The translations under genes were made by a program, and so were the position numbers. Source: Chitinophaga sp. GbtcB8 (lineage in GTDB: Bacteria > Bacteroidota > Bacteroidia > Chitinophagales > Chitinophagaceae). From it: DNA of 64,000 bases. Where the stretch lies: assembly GCF_019091455.1 (NCBI RefSeq), contig NZ_JAGXJN010000017.1, forward strand, positions 62,001 to 126,000, written 5' to 3'. The notes below the pieces were generated by a model. It was not told where the DNA came from. It saw only the letters and a program-made list of their open reading frames with translations, and did no database searches. Below, one piece after another: positions 8,649-17,524 of this stretch; position 1 is the stretch's first letter; every line of letters starts with the position of its first letter.

Positions 8649-9089
8649 ATGCAAAACATTGCTTTTAAACAAGCCCTGTTAGGAACCGGCCTGCTGGCCT
8701 TTTTCTGCCTGGCGCTGTTCTCATTTAAAGCGCCATTCGGGGTAGACAGCTATGAAATTTACCTGAACAACAAGCTGGTATTAAAACAATATGCTTCCAA
8801 AGAGATCAGCTTACAAAGCCTGGCGCTGGATAAGGCCAGCCCTGATGATCAGCTGGTGGTGTATTATACGCATTGCCACGGCAAAACATCCGGTACAGGG
8901 CGCAGCCTTACCATTAAAGATAATGGTGGCCGCATAGTAAAAGAATGGAAGTTTGAAGACAGTAAAAAAGAAATGACCATCCCGGTAAAGGCATTACAGC
9001 AGCTGGAAAAAAATAATGCCAAAAGCCACCTGACCCTGTACTATGCAGCATCTGAGCTGCCGGGCGGGCAAATGCTGGCCGCTTTGTAA
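8649..9089 (+). CDS. Small exported or membrane-anchored protein, function unknown
   Basis: I do not recognise this 146-residue protein. It begins with a hydrophobic segment (about residues 8-28, ALLGTGLLAFFCLALFSF) that is a signal peptide or single membrane anchor, followed by a beta-rich domain of about 115 residues (DSYEIYLNNKLVLKQY near its start) with two Cys-free strands and one HCHG motif. It converges on the DUF5916 gene with only 4 bp between the stops. Confidence 0.7.
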   Translation: MQNIAFKQALLGTGLLAFFCLALFSFKAPFGVDSYEIYLNNKLVLKQYASKEISLQSLALDKASPDDQLVVYYTHCHGKTSGTGRSLTIKDNGGRIVKEWKFEDSKKEMTIPVKALQQLEKNNAKSHLTLYYAASELPGGQMLAAL

Positions 9090-9093
9090 CATT

Positions 9094-11268
9094 CTAAATA
9101 TTCAGCCAGTACACCAGCTTTAGCACCAATGCCCTGTTCTTTACATAAAAGGGCGCCGGCAGGTAGTTGTCGGTATATACAATGAACAGGTCCGATGCCG
9201 GGCGGTAACGCCACTGGAAACGGGTATTGAGGTTCATATTCTTCAGCTGTTCATTATACTGCATAAAACCGGTAAAGAACAGGGTGTTGGTCATGGTAAC
9301 ATCCAGGCGGGGTCCTACCAGCCAGAATTTATTATTTCCCCAGGGCTGGGGCAGGCGTATATCATTATACGTAGTGCTTAATGCAATGCTTACAAAGGGT
9401 TGAAAGCGGTAACCCAGCTCACTTCCCAGCGTAGTACGCGTACCATCTGCATAATAACCGCCATAGCGGCCGGAGAAGGAGTACGTGAAAAGGCTTTGCG
9501 GTTTGGATACATAATCCACCCCCACTGTATTCCAGTTATGCTGCGAGCCGGTTGGCAGGCTATCCTTACCGGTGTTGGTAGGGTCAAAAGGTAGTAACAG
9601 CTTAATGTAGTTGTTGGATGCCCAGGCAGTGAGCGTATTACGCTTGCGGAACACAATGGCGTAAGAGAGCATGGTTTCATTATCCGTACGTTTCATGTGC
9701 TCATCATAAAAGCTGGTGGATATGAGCTGCGGCCCGTGGCTCAGTACCGGCCCTGTTTTCGGGAAAAAGAGGTGTGTGATCTGAGGCCCCAGCTTTATAT
9801 ACCCCTGGCGTGGTACATACCCTACTTCTGCATTATAGTTACGGCCCACGTATTCATGCTGCCAGCCAATATTCCAGGTGCGGCTGGTATATTGCAGGTT
9901 AGCAGCCTGCGCCCAGTCATGCCCGCTTTTACCCGGGCTGGCGGACTTTAATAACAATGCTTTACCGGTCCAGAAATTATTGGCAGAGGCCAGGTTGTAC
10001 TCCAGCCCCAGGTTGCGGTTATAACGGGAGTACAGGGGTTTTTCCGAAGTATTGTCCGGCGTATAGTTCAGTGATTCTTTGTTGATGAACAGGAAACCGA
10101 TATTGGAGCGGGCAAATACACGCCGCTGCAAAGCCGCTACGGTAAAGTTCTGCGCCGGTAAGCCCAGGCCTTCATCTTTAGCTGTTTGCATGTTCATAAA
10201 ACCCATGCGCCAGTTGCGGTTCAGCTTTCCGCTCAGGCGTGCGCCAAAACGGATAGGCACTCCTAATCCAATACGGCGCGAGAAAAAAGGCCGCAGCGTA
10301 GCGTATCCAAAGTTGGTGAACTGATCGCCGTTTTCCAGGAAGAACTGCCTTTTTTCCGGGTAAAACAGCTCAAAGCGGTCCAGGTTAGTGACCTGTTTAT
10401 CTACATCCACCTGGGAAAAATCCGGGTTTACGGTCAGGTCCAGGTTCAGGGAAGAGGTAACGGCTATCTTGGCATCCACACCGGCTTCGCGGCGGTAATT
10501 ATTTTTGGTGCCGGCTGTATAATCTTTATTAATGCCGCCCAGCAAATAGGGGATAATGGAAATATTGGGCCCGGGATCCGGTGGCGGCACATCCCATACC
10601 AGCACGCCGGTATAGGCCAGGGAAGCGGATGGGAACTGCCTTGGCACGGGCGCCCAGCTGCTTTTCTCCGTTGTTTTCAGATCATTGCGACCAAAATTTA
10701 TACCCCATTTATTAATGCCTTTTTTATAACGTATAGTCTTAAACGGTATAGCGGCTTCAAACACCCATTTATCCGGGTAGTTCTTCACTACAGAGGTCCA
10801 TTTGTTATCCCAGCTCAGGTCTACTTTACCGCCATCATACATCAGTCCATCCCACTGGGCCCCGGCGGCATTGGCGCCAAAGGAAAAACCATTGGTCTGG
10901 TCATCAAAGGGGTCCATGAACAAAAGGAAATTATCATTCTTCAGGAAAGCAAAGTCACGTTTCAGGGATTCCACCATGTAAGGCCCGGGCAGGGCGTTGT
11001 AGTTTTCAACCAGCAGGTAAAGGTGCTGTGCATCATAGGTCATGCGCACATCTGTACGCACATTGGCGTAGCTGGTATCCATGGGCAGGATCATGTAAAA
11101 GTTGGTGGCGGTGTCTGCCTGCTGCCAGCCTGCGTCGTCAATAATACCGTCTACCTTCACCGGGGTAGCGGTTCTGCGTATATGAAGCTGAAATGTTTCG
11201 TTCTTCTTTTGCGCCATTACCGGAAGGCAAAACAGGCAAAGGCAAAGCAAACGTGGAATAGTGCGCAC
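9094..11268 (-). CDS. DUF5916 outer-membrane protein with CBM9-like N-terminal domain
   Basis: About 724 residues. The likely start is GTG at 11268, because it begins a clean signal peptide (RTIPRLLCLCLFCLPVMAQ); an upstream TTG at 11316 would add 16 residues without a signal-like N-terminus. Residues after the signal show the CBM9-like pattern TPVKVDGIIDDAGWQQAD, then the DUF5916 region with DFSQVDVDKQVTNLDRFELF and PEKRQFFLENGDQF, and a beta-barrel-like C-terminus. The family is common in Bacteroidota and its function is unknown; a role at the outer membrane is inferred. It is the last gene of a minus-strand operon starting at 13284. Confidence 0.88.
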   Translation of the reverse strand: MRTIPRLLCLCLFCLPVMAQKKNETFQLHIRRTATPVKVDGIIDDAGWQQADTATNFYMILPMDTSYANVRTDVRMTYDAQHLYLLVENYNALPGPYMVESLKRDFAFLKNDNFLLFMDPFDDQTNGFSFGANAAGAQWDGLMYDGGKVDLSWDNKWTSVVKNYPDKWVFEAAIPFKTIRYKKGINKWGINFGRNDLKTTEKSSWAPVPRQFPSASLAYTGVLVWDVPPPDPGPNISIIPYLLGGINKDYTAGTKNNYRREAGVDAKIAVTSSLNLDLTVNPDFSQVDVDKQVTNLDRFELFYPEKRQFFLENGDQFTNFGYATLRPFFSRRIGLGVPIRFGARLSGKLNRNWRMGFMNMQTAKDEGLGLPAQNFTVAALQRRVFARSNIGFLFINKESLNYTPDNTSEKPLYSRYNRNLGLEYNLASANNFWTGKALLLKSASPGKSGHDWAQAANLQYTSRTWNIGWQHEYVGRNYNAEVGYVPRQGYIKLGPQITHLFFPKTGPVLSHGPQLISTSFYDEHMKRTDNETMLSYAIVFRKRNTLTAWASNNYIKLLLPFDPTNTGKDSLPTGSQHNWNTVGVDYVSKPQSLFTYSFSGRYGGYYADGTRTTLGSELGYRFQPFVSIALSTTYNDIRLPQPWGNNKFWLVGPRLDVTMTNTLFFTGFMQYNEQLKNMNLNTRFQWRYRPASDLFIVYTDNYLPAPFYVKNRALVLKLVYWLNI

Positions 11269-11324
11269 AATAGTCAGTTGCTGGTTGACTGACAAAATAC
11301 AAAAAACAGCTACCAAATACCAGC

Positions 11325-12032
11325 TTACACCTGCCGCTCATCATATTGTGCCTGTAAGGGCACTGCTGCAATGATCACAATGGCATCGTTGGATAGCGCT
11401 TCCAGCTCCACTTCCCTTATATCCCACAACGCCAATCCATCCCTGGCATTTAGCAGCCGGTACTGGACCTCAAAAGCGCCTTCCAGCACAAACACAAATA
11501 ACCCCTGATCCGGGGCGGCCAGGGAGTGTACGGCTTCAGCCCGTCCGTTAAACTTCCCTATCCAGCACTGCCGCCCCATGGGAATCAGCTGGTCTTTATG
11601 CAGGTTCAGGTCAAAGTCTGTGAGTTGTTTAACACTGCTGTCTGCAGCTGCCCTGCACTTGAACCACCATTGTAAAAAGTTCACCAAAGCATTTTCGTAA
11701 GGGTTGCTGATAACCAGCACTACCTCCCTTGGTGAGGTGTAGTATAACGACTGGCCGGCGGTAACCTGCCCGGACTGGCCGGTACTGTCTTTCCAGGTAA
11801 TAGCGCCCACCGTAGGCAGCAGCAGGATATCAGTAGCTGCATTTACATGCAGGGTAATGCTTTGCTCCGCATCCAGGGTATCTTCATGCAGGGCATACAG
11901 CGCGCCAAAAGGCGTTTTATGCTCATTATAGAATCCATCGGCATTAAAGGTGTAATAGCGCCGGTGCCCTGCATGCTCCTGCCGGCCTCTTTCGTCTGCC
12001 AGGAATATTTTCCCCTGTGATTGCGGTAGCAT
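11325..12032 (-). CDS. Pirin-like bicupin protein
   Basis: The 235-residue protein has the layout of short bacterial pirins: FLADERGRQEH near the N-terminus, then HRRYYTFNADGFYNEHKTPF, FGALYALHEDTL, and a first cupin barrel to about residue 110, followed by a second, more diverged barrel. Some pirins are quercetin dioxygenases and others are redox sensors. The usual metal-binding His/Glu set of catalytic pirins is not obvious here, so enzyme activity is uncertain. It starts 1 bp after the stop of the upstream gene and shares an operon with a ring-cleaving dioxygenase. Confidence 0.7.
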   Translation of the reverse strand: MLPQSQGKIFLADERGRQEHAGHRRYYTFNADGFYNEHKTPFGALYALHEDTLDAEQSITLHVNAATDILLLPTVGAITWKDSTGQSGQVTAGQSLYYTSPREVVLVISNPYENALVNFLQWWFKCRAAADSSVKQLTDFDLNLHKDQLIPMGRQCWIGKFNGRAEAVHSLAAPDQGLFVFVLEGAFEVQYRLLNARDGLALWDIREVELEALSNDAIVIIAAVPLQAQYDERQV

Positions 12033-12033
12033 A

Positions 12034-12540
12034 TTAAAGCAGCTTTATATCATGAATATTCAGGAAAGGCTGCAGCGTAAACAGTTCTGTAGTTAAACGC
12101 CCTTCCTCATCCGGCGTATCGTTTAAGGTTACCAGCAGCTGGTTGCCGATGGTATCGTACCAGGTAATGGGTTCCGATAAGAAATTGATGGCTACCTGGT
12201 GCTGCGTTTTTTGCCGGATGTTGCTGTTAATGATCTCGAACTTGAAGTTCCTGAACGGTAAAAAATGTTTTCCTACAGCATTCAGTATATCCGGAACCTT
12301 ACTGTTTAAAGGCATCAGGTGCCCTGTTACGGCCGGGCTTACCAGGAAATGTAATTTCTCCGCACCCGGCACATAGGTAAGCAGCTCGCCAAACGTGCTG
12401 TACTTTTTTTCCTGGTTGTAGTACTGCGCCTGCATCAGGAATTCGGTATAGCTATCCTCAAACACATGCTGCTCCCATGTTTTGCGGGATTGTGCATCAA
12501 TTACTTTCCGGTATAATAAACGGATGCTCTTTTTTGACAT
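12034..12540 (-). CDS. Conserved-looking protein of unknown function
   Basis: I do not recognise this 168-residue protein. It has no signal peptide or membrane segment, so it is likely cytoplasmic, and it is a mixed alpha/beta sequence starting SKKSIRLLYRKVIDAQSRKT. It lies between the intradiol dioxygenase (15 bp gap) and the pirin-like gene (1 bp gap), so it is translated from the same message and may be involved in the same process. Confidence 0.75.
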   Translation of the reverse strand: MSKKSIRLLYRKVIDAQSRKTWEQHVFEDSYTEFLMQAQYYNQEKKYSTFGELLTYVPGAEKLHFLVSPAVTGHLMPLNSKVPDILNAVGKHFLPFRNFKFEIINSNIRQKTQHQVAINFLSEPITWYDTIGNQLLVTLNDTPDEEGRLTTELFTLQPFLNIHDIKLL

Positions 12541-12555
12541 AGGTGATTATTATTA

Positions 12556-13284
12556 TCAGGCGCTTACATAAATGGTTTGCGTGAGCGTGTAACCATCACT
12601 TACACTGCCTGTAACAGTAGCCAGCTCACTGCTTAAAGAATCGCTGAACACCATGTCGGCTGTATTGGCAGTGTCCTGCGTGCCGTGTGCTTTATAATCA
12701 GCTGCGGTAGTGTACACCGTATTACATACATCTGTAGGGAAAGCAATTTGCGTTACCATTAAAGAGGTGCCGCTGGAATTGTACACATGCACATGTATAT
12801 GCGGTGCGCGGCCGGAATACCAGCCGGGGAAAATGCTGGTGAAGGTTACCAGGCCATTTGAATCCGTAGTCTGGCGGCCACGCAGGAAGTGGGAGCCGCT
12901 ATAGTCTATGCTGGAATAACCGCCGCCCGGGTTTACTGTGTATTCAGAGTAATAACCTACGGATGTGCAATGCCAGATATCCACCAGCGCATTGGCCAGC
13001 GCACTACAGCTGTTCTTCACGTTCTTGATATAGATCTTAACGGTAAGCGGTACACCGGCCTGCCCATCTACAATATTGCTTCTTACATAAGAAGAAGGGC
13101 TTTTAGTGGGATAAGGCCCGGCGGTTTCAGTAGGTGTGGTAGAGCAGCTGCCGTCGCTGCTGGTTTCAGTGCCGGTAGTGGTAGTGGTGGTGGCGTCGTC
13201 TTTAGTGCAGGATTTAGCCAGTGGCGCTATTGCTGCCAGTCCTAAAGCGGCTAAACCGTTCTTTAAAAAGAGCTTTCTTTCCAT
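12556..13284 (-). CDS. Exported intradiol ring-cleavage dioxygenase-like protein
   Basis: The 242-residue protein resembles the catalytic domain of protocatechuate 3,4-dioxygenase and catechol 1,2-dioxygenase, which cleave catechols using Fe(III) bound by two Tyr and two His. Candidate ligands are visible: Tyr 111/112 (VDIWHCTSVGYYSEY), Tyr 156, His 162 and His 164 (FPGWYSGRAPHIHVHV). The N-terminus is a signal sequence with a possible lipid-modified Cys at residue 26, followed by a Thr/Ser-rich linker. Export is unusual for catechol catabolism but common for this subgroup in Bacteroidota, where substrates are unknown. It is the first gene of an operon with a pirin-like protein and a DUF5916 protein. 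Confidence 0.87.
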   Translation of the reverse strand: MERKLFLKNGLAALGLAAIAPLAKSCTKDDATTTTTTGTETSSDGSCSTTPTETAGPYPTKSPSSYVRSNIVDGQAGVPLTVKIYIKNVKNSCSALANALVDIWHCTSVGYYSEYTVNPGGGYSSIDYSGSHFLRGRQTTDSNGLVTFTSIFPGWYSGRAPHIHVHVYNSSGTSLMVTQIAFPTDVCNTVYTTAADYKAHGTQDTANTADMVFSDSLSSELATVTGSVSDGYTLTQTIYVSA

Positions 13285-13416
13285 ACAATGTAGTTTTAGA
13301 AGGTTCCTGTGGTCGTTGTTGTGGCTTATTGCTGGTGTAAAGATTAGGGGAAGCGGGGAGCTAAAATGTTATCTGCCGTTAAAGGGAGGGTTTGTGCCGA
13401 TGAACTTTTGGGGAAT

Positions 13417-13443
13417 AAAAAAAGTCCTGCAGCGATGCAGGAC
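13417..13443 (-). terminator. Rho-independent terminator after the DUF1080 gene
   Basis: The stem GTCCTGCA / TGCAGGAC with a 4-nt loop is preceded on the plus strand by seven A (13417-13423), giving a T7 tract on the minus strand. It lies beyond palindromic repeat B, about 110 bp downstream of the DUF1080 stop. Confidence 0.8.
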
Positions 13444-13448
13444 TATTA

Positions 13449-13555
13449 GAAGAATGTAAAATGTAAAATTTTAAATGATAAATGTAAAAATAAATGCAGC
13501 GGAGATACTACCCCGACTTTTACATTTTAAATTTTACATTCATCATTTTACATTA
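13449..13555. repeat. Dispersed palindromic intergenic repeat, copy B
   Basis: The left part (13449-13502) matches 6086-6141 at most positions over about 50 bp, starting GAAGAATGTAAAA. The right arm (13517-13555) is built of the inverse TTTTACATT motif, so the element can fold. It ends directly at the stop codon of the DUF1080 gene. Confidence 0.7.
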
Positions 13556-14326
13556 CTATAACTCCCTTACCCAGATATTGCGGAAGCTAGGCGGCTCGCT
13601 TTTATCGCCATGGGCCTGCAGCTTAATAGGCGCGGGACCGTGAGCGGCTTTCTCATAAGAGGCTTTACCAATATAACGGGTAGGGCCTTGCAGCTCCGTA
13701 TTGTTCTGTACCAGCACGCCATTATGGATCACTGTTACATGGGCAGGTGATTTCAGAGAGCCATCGTCGTTAAAACGGGGCGCTGTCCAAAAGACATCGT
13801 ACGACTGCCATTCGCCGGGTTTTTTACAGGCATTTGCCAGCGGCGGTGTTTGTTTGTACAAGCTGCCGGCCTGTCCGTTCACATAAGTAGCGTTGTTGTA
13901 ATTATCCAATACCTGCAGCTCATATCCATCATCCCCTTTGCCAATGGATGCCAGGAAAATGCCGCTGTTGCCGCGTGCCTGACCGGTGCCGGTAATGCTG
14001 GCGGGTATACGGTATTCAATATGCAGCTGGTAATCAGTGAAGGTACGTTTGGTTTCTATGTTGCCCTGGGTTTTATCAACCGTTAAAATGCCGTTGGCCA
14101 CTTTCCATTTGGCGGGCTGTCCTTCATTGTTTACAGATACCCATTCAGCCAGGTTGCTGCCATCAAAAAGTTTAATAGCGTCAGAAGGCGCATCGGCAGT
14201 GCTTTTGCCGGGTGTAACTACTTTTGGAACCGGGGACCATACCTCTGTTTCTTCAGGTTTGGTTTGAGCGAACGCGGAAGTGCTTAGCAGAGCAGCCGTT
14301 GCTGCTACAAGTATTCTCTTATGCAT
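13556..14326 (-). CDS. Secreted DUF1080 (3-keto-disaccharide hydrolase-type) protein
   Basis: The protein has a signal peptide (MHKRILVAATAALLSTSAFAQ positions 1-21 from the ATG at 14326) and one DUF1080 domain, a concanavalin-like fold. Typical motifs are IKLFDGSNLAEW, WKVANGILTVDK, DYQLHIEYRIP, GNSGIFL, GYELQVLDN and a C-terminal SFRNIWVREL. Members of the family include 3-keto-glycoside hydrolases. At 256 residues this is a single-domain secreted form. It is monocistronic, with palindromic repeat B and a terminator downstream. A GTG two codons earlier is a less likely start. Confidence 0.88.
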   Translation of the reverse strand: MHKRILVAATAALLSTSAFAQTKPEETEVWSPVPKVVTPGKSTADAPSDAIKLFDGSNLAEWVSVNNEGQPAKWKVANGILTVDKTQGNIETKRTFTDYQLHIEYRIPASITGTGQARGNSGIFLASIGKGDDGYELQVLDNYNNATYVNGQAGSLYKQTPPLANACKKPGEWQSYDVFWTAPRFNDDGSLKSPAHVTVIHNGVLVQNNTELQGPTRYIGKASYEKAAHGPAPIKLQAHGDKSEPPSFRNIWVREL

Positions 14327-14408
14327 GATCACAATAATTTAATCCTCTAATTTAGCTTTCAAATTGATAAATTAACAGGATAAATTACCAGAAACTGGAC
14401 GAACGGTT

Positions 14409-14942
14409 TTAGCGGTGTGCCTGCGCTTCCCTTTCCACGGCATGTAAAAGTGATTCATACGTTTCATCATAGGCTATCTTCTCCCCGTTCACAAAAAATG
14501 TAGGCGTGCCATTTACCCCGCTGCGGATGCCGCTTTCAAAATCAGCTTCTACTTTTTGCTGCAGGGCCTCACTTTTCCAGTCCTGCGCAAACTGCTGCAT
14601 ATCCAGGTCCAGCGCTTCTGCAAAGGAAAGCAGGCTGTTGCCATCGAGGTGATCCTGGTGCTCAAAAATAATATCGTGCATTAACCAGAACTTGCCCTGC
14701 TGGCCGGCTGCTTCTGCTGCCAGCGCAGCTATATAAGCGGCAGGGTGTGCTTCCTGCAAGGGGAAATTGCGGAACACAAACAGGATGTCCTTTTCTTTTT
14801 CTGCCAGTAATCTTTTGATGAACGGATGTGCAATACCGCAATGGCTGCATTGATAATCGCCGTATTCAACCAGCGTAACGGGGGCGCCACGGTAGCCGGT
14901 TTGCCGGTCGCTGCCGGAGACAGGGGGTTTTAATGTTGACAT
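14409..14942 (-). CDS. DsbA-family thioredoxin-fold protein, cytoplasmic type
   Basis: The 177-residue protein has the thioredoxin-fold active site C32-S-H-C35 (YGDYQCSHCG) and a later cis-proline motif (GVNGTPTFFVNG, about residue 148), with the helical insertion of the DsbA family between. There is no signal peptide, so it acts in the cytoplasm, unlike classical DsbA. It lies 11 bp downstream of a peroxiredoxin gene in the same orientation, which suggests it serves as a reductant or partner of that enzyme; this is inference. Confidence 0.88.
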   Translation of the reverse strand: MSTLKPPVSGSDRQTGYRGAPVTLVEYGDYQCSHCGIAHPFIKRLLAEKEKDILFVFRNFPLQEAHPAAYIAALAAEAAGQQGKFWLMHDIIFEHQDHLDGNSLLSFAEALDLDMQQFAQDWKSEALQQKVEADFESGIRSGVNGTPTFFVNGEKIAYDETYESLLHAVEREAQAHR

Positions 14943-14953
14943 AAGCTGTTGTT

Positions 14954-15433
14954 TTAATGTTGACCATTATCCATGGTTTCCAGCGCTTCCAGGATACCGT
15001 CTGCACCGGGATTAATGCCATCCGGTGAAAGATAGCTCCATTGTATTACACCTTGTTCATCTATCACAAACAAAGCACGTTTACTTTGTCCATCTTCCTC
15101 GTTATAGGCGCCATACAGGCGGGATACTTCCCCCTTTGGCTCAAAATCGGCCAGCAGCGGAAAATGCAAATGGCGGTCCTGCTCAAAGGCCAGGTGGCAC
15201 CATTTACTGTCTACTGAAATGCCGATCACTTCTGCGTTATGCTGCTGAAAAAGTTTGCGTGCTTCATTGTATACTGCCATCTGGTCACTGCATACCGGGC
15301 TCCAGTCTGCAGGGTAAAAGGCCAGTATCACCCGTTTGCCTTTCAGGTCGTGCAGCTTTAACCGTTGGTCAGGGGTGCAATGCAGATCAAAGTCCGGGGC
15401 AGCGGCGCCTTTTTCTAAAATGGATCCAGCCAT
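14954..15433 (-). CDS. Peroxiredoxin (AhpC/TSA type)
   Basis: Peroxiredoxins reduce hydrogen peroxide and alkyl peroxides through a reactive cysteine. The 159-residue protein has the expected motif FYPADWSPVC with peroxidatic Cys48; the usual Thr three positions before Cys is Ser here, an accepted variant. Cys19 and Cys79 are possible resolving residues. Later motifs GISVDSKW, FPLLADFE and RALFVIDEQGVIQW fit the family. No signal peptide is present. It is co-transcribed with the downstream DsbA-like gene. Confidence 0.92.
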   Translation of the reverse strand: MAGSILEKGAAAPDFDLHCTPDQRLKLHDLKGKRVILAFYPADWSPVCSDQMAVYNEARKLFQQHNAEVIGISVDSKWCHLAFEQDRHLHFPLLADFEPKGEVSRLYGAYNEEDGQSKRALFVIDEQGVIQWSYLSPDGINPGADGILEALETMDNGQH

Positions 15434-15601
15434 ATTGTTGTTGTGTTTTAAGTGTTACAACATAAAGCTAATATCATACCGTTGCTGCCGGGCAGGGCTA
15501 TACACGCTTAACTGCTAACCTGAACCGTGCCCGGCGGACTATTCAGGGCCGGGGTATAGTGCCGGGGCCGCTGGCCTGCGTGGATTTTTATTCACAGCCC
15601 A

Positions 15602-17119
15602 TTAGCAAGGATCGTCCTTACCCATGGTATGAGCAGTCCAGGTGTGGCCCTGGCGTGCAATCAGCGCTTCTGCATTTTCCGGCCCCCAGGTGCCTGCCTG
15701 GTAGTTGGGAAAATCCAGTGAATCGTGCGATTCCCAGTTCTCTAAAATGGGTGTGATCACATCCCAGGCAGTAAGCACCTGGTCAGAACGCATGAACAGG
15801 GTAGCATCGCCACGTAACGCATCCAGCAGCAGGGTTTCATAAGCCTCCGGCGTTTTCGTAGTAGCGTTATCGTAGTGGAACACCATTTCCACGGGGTTCA
15901 GGCTCATTTCCAGGCCCTGCTTTTTTGCGGTAAAGCGCAAACGGATATCCATTTGCGGCTGTATGTTTATGATCAGGCGGTTGGGCGTAAGGTTATCCGC
16001 ATACTTATCCGGGAAGGTAGAATGCGGTACCGGCTTGAATTGTATGGTAATGGAGGAAGTTCTTTCCTGCATACGCTTGCCGGTGCGTAAATAAAAAGGC
16101 ACATCCTGCCAGCGCCAGTTATCCAGGTAAAATTTAATAGCGGCGTAGGTTTCCGTATTGGATTCCGGTTTTACGCCGGGTTCTTCCCGGTAGCCCGGCA
16201 CTTTTTTACCCTGCAGCCAGCCCGGCCCGTATTGCCCGCGCACTGCGTATTTATATACTTCCTCATGTTTAATGGGCCGTATGGCGCGCAGCACATCCAC
16301 CTTGCGGTTGCGGATCTCCTCTGCTTCAAAAGACACCGGTGGCTCCATGGCCACCACACACAGAAGCTGCAGCAGGGGGTTCTGGCTCATATCACGTAAG
16401 GCGCCTGCGCCTTCATAATAGCTGCCGCGCTGCTCCACGCCTACCTGCTCTGCCACGGTGATCTGCACATAATCAATATAACTGCGGTTCCATAAAGGCT
16501 CAAACAGCGCGTTGGCAAAACGGAAGGCCAGTATGTTCTGCACCGTTTCCTTGCCCAGGTAATGATCTATACGGTAGATCTGGTTTTCCGGGAACGTGCT
16601 GGTGATCATATTATTCAGCGCAGTAGCGGTTTCCCGGTTAGAACCAAATGGTTTTTCTATAATAATACGGTCGGCCTGCGGGTCGGGTGCCAGGCCTACC
16701 CGGCCCATGTTAGCGGTAACGGGGCCAATGAAATGCGGTGCCACGGATAAATAAAATAAGCGGTCGGCACGCGTGCCCCTGGTTTGGTCCAGCTGCTGCA
16801 GCTGTGATAGCAGCGTGGTGTAAAAAGAAGGATCGTTAATATCCGACTTCAGGTAATGCACCCGTGATTTAAATTCATGCCATTTGGTTTCTTCCGGTGC
16901 ACCGCTGCGGGAAAACTCCATTAATCCATCCAGTAAATGCTGGTGATACGCAGCATTGTCATAATTTTCCAGTCCTAACCCAATAATGTTAAAGCTTTCC
17001 GGCATCCACCCTTCAATAAAAAGGTTGTAAAAGGCGGGGATCAGCTTCCGTTTAGACAGATCGCCCGTGCCACCGAAAATAACAATAACAGAGGGTGTTG
17101 ATTTTTGTACAGGTTTCAT
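15602..17119 (-). CDS. zwf: Glucose-6-phosphate 1-dehydrogenase
   Basis: The enzyme oxidises glucose 6-phosphate to 6-phosphogluconolactone, the first step of the oxidative pentose phosphate pathway, yielding NADPH. Length 505 residues is normal. The N-terminal dinucleotide-binding motif FGGTGDLSKRKL (residues 15-26), the active-site motif RIDHYLGKE, and downstream RNKVDVLRAI and FYLRTGKRM are all as in known enzymes. No gnd or pgl gene is adjacent. Its promoter region contains palindromic element C. Confidence 0.97.
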   Translation of the reverse strand: MKPVQKSTPSVIVIFGGTGDLSKRKLIPAFYNLFIEGWMPESFNIIGLGLENYDNAAYHQHLLDGLMEFSRSGAPEETKWHEFKSRVHYLKSDINDPSFYTTLLSQLQQLDQTRGTRADRLFYLSVAPHFIGPVTANMGRVGLAPDPQADRIIIEKPFGSNRETATALNNMITSTFPENQIYRIDHYLGKETVQNILAFRFANALFEPLWNRSYIDYVQITVAEQVGVEQRGSYYEGAGALRDMSQNPLLQLLCVVAMEPPVSFEAEEIRNRKVDVLRAIRPIKHEEVYKYAVRGQYGPGWLQGKKVPGYREEPGVKPESNTETYAAIKFYLDNWRWQDVPFYLRTGKRMQERTSSITIQFKPVPHSTFPDKYADNLTPNRLIINIQPQMDIRLRFTAKKQGLEMSLNPVEMVFHYDNATTKTPEAYETLLLDALRGDATLFMRSDQVLTAWDVITPILENWESHDSLDFPNYQAGTWGPENAEALIARQGHTWTAHTMGKDDPC

Positions 17120-17143
17120 CCAAGCATGCTTTTACGATAATTA

Positions 17144-17232
17144 ATAATTAAGAATAAATAATTAATAATTGTTATGCAGGTACTTCACATAAACGCAGCC
17201 CTCTTCATTATTAATTGTTCATTCTTAATTAT
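17144..17232. repeat. AT-rich inverted repeat element C
   Basis: The arms 17144-17171 and 17206-17232 are inverted repeats of about 27 nt, roughly 24 matching, built from AATTAAGAAT and ATTAATAATT words. It lies in the gap between zwf and the truncated sigma gene. The sequence differs from elements A and B, so it represents a second repeat type. Confidence 0.6.
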
Positions 17233-17359
17233 GAAAGGTACTAATTACCAAAGGAATATTAATGCTTACCATGTGGAAATGCGGTAGCCGGAACTGGTTC
17301 CCGGATGCAATAGCTACTTATGCGGGATGTTTTAACCAATTAACAATACACATCAACCT

Positions 17360-17524
17360 ATGCCGGCCAACGAGGGGCGTACGGATGAAGAATGGCTGCA
17401 CTTGCTGCAAAACGGGGATGAGCGGGCATTAACATGGCTGTACAGGCGCCACTGGGAATCGTTATTCCTGGCTGCCTGCCAGGTATTTGTACCGGGTAGC
17501 GATAATAACCCGTTCTTTTGTTGA
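17360..17524 (+). pseudogene. ECF sigma factor gene, 5' fragment
   Basis: The frame from ATG 17360 gives 54 residues. Residues 8-38 (TDEEWLHLLQNGDERALTWL, then YRRHWESLFL) align with region 1-2.1 of the intact sigma factor at 38533 (TDKELLQRIQQDDVSAFETL, YLRLWESLFV), including the LY.R.WESLF core. After residue 42 the similarity stops, and the sequence becomes the antisense of the neighbouring gene's 3' end. A full sigma factor needs about 180 residues, so this is a remnant. Confidence 0.72.
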
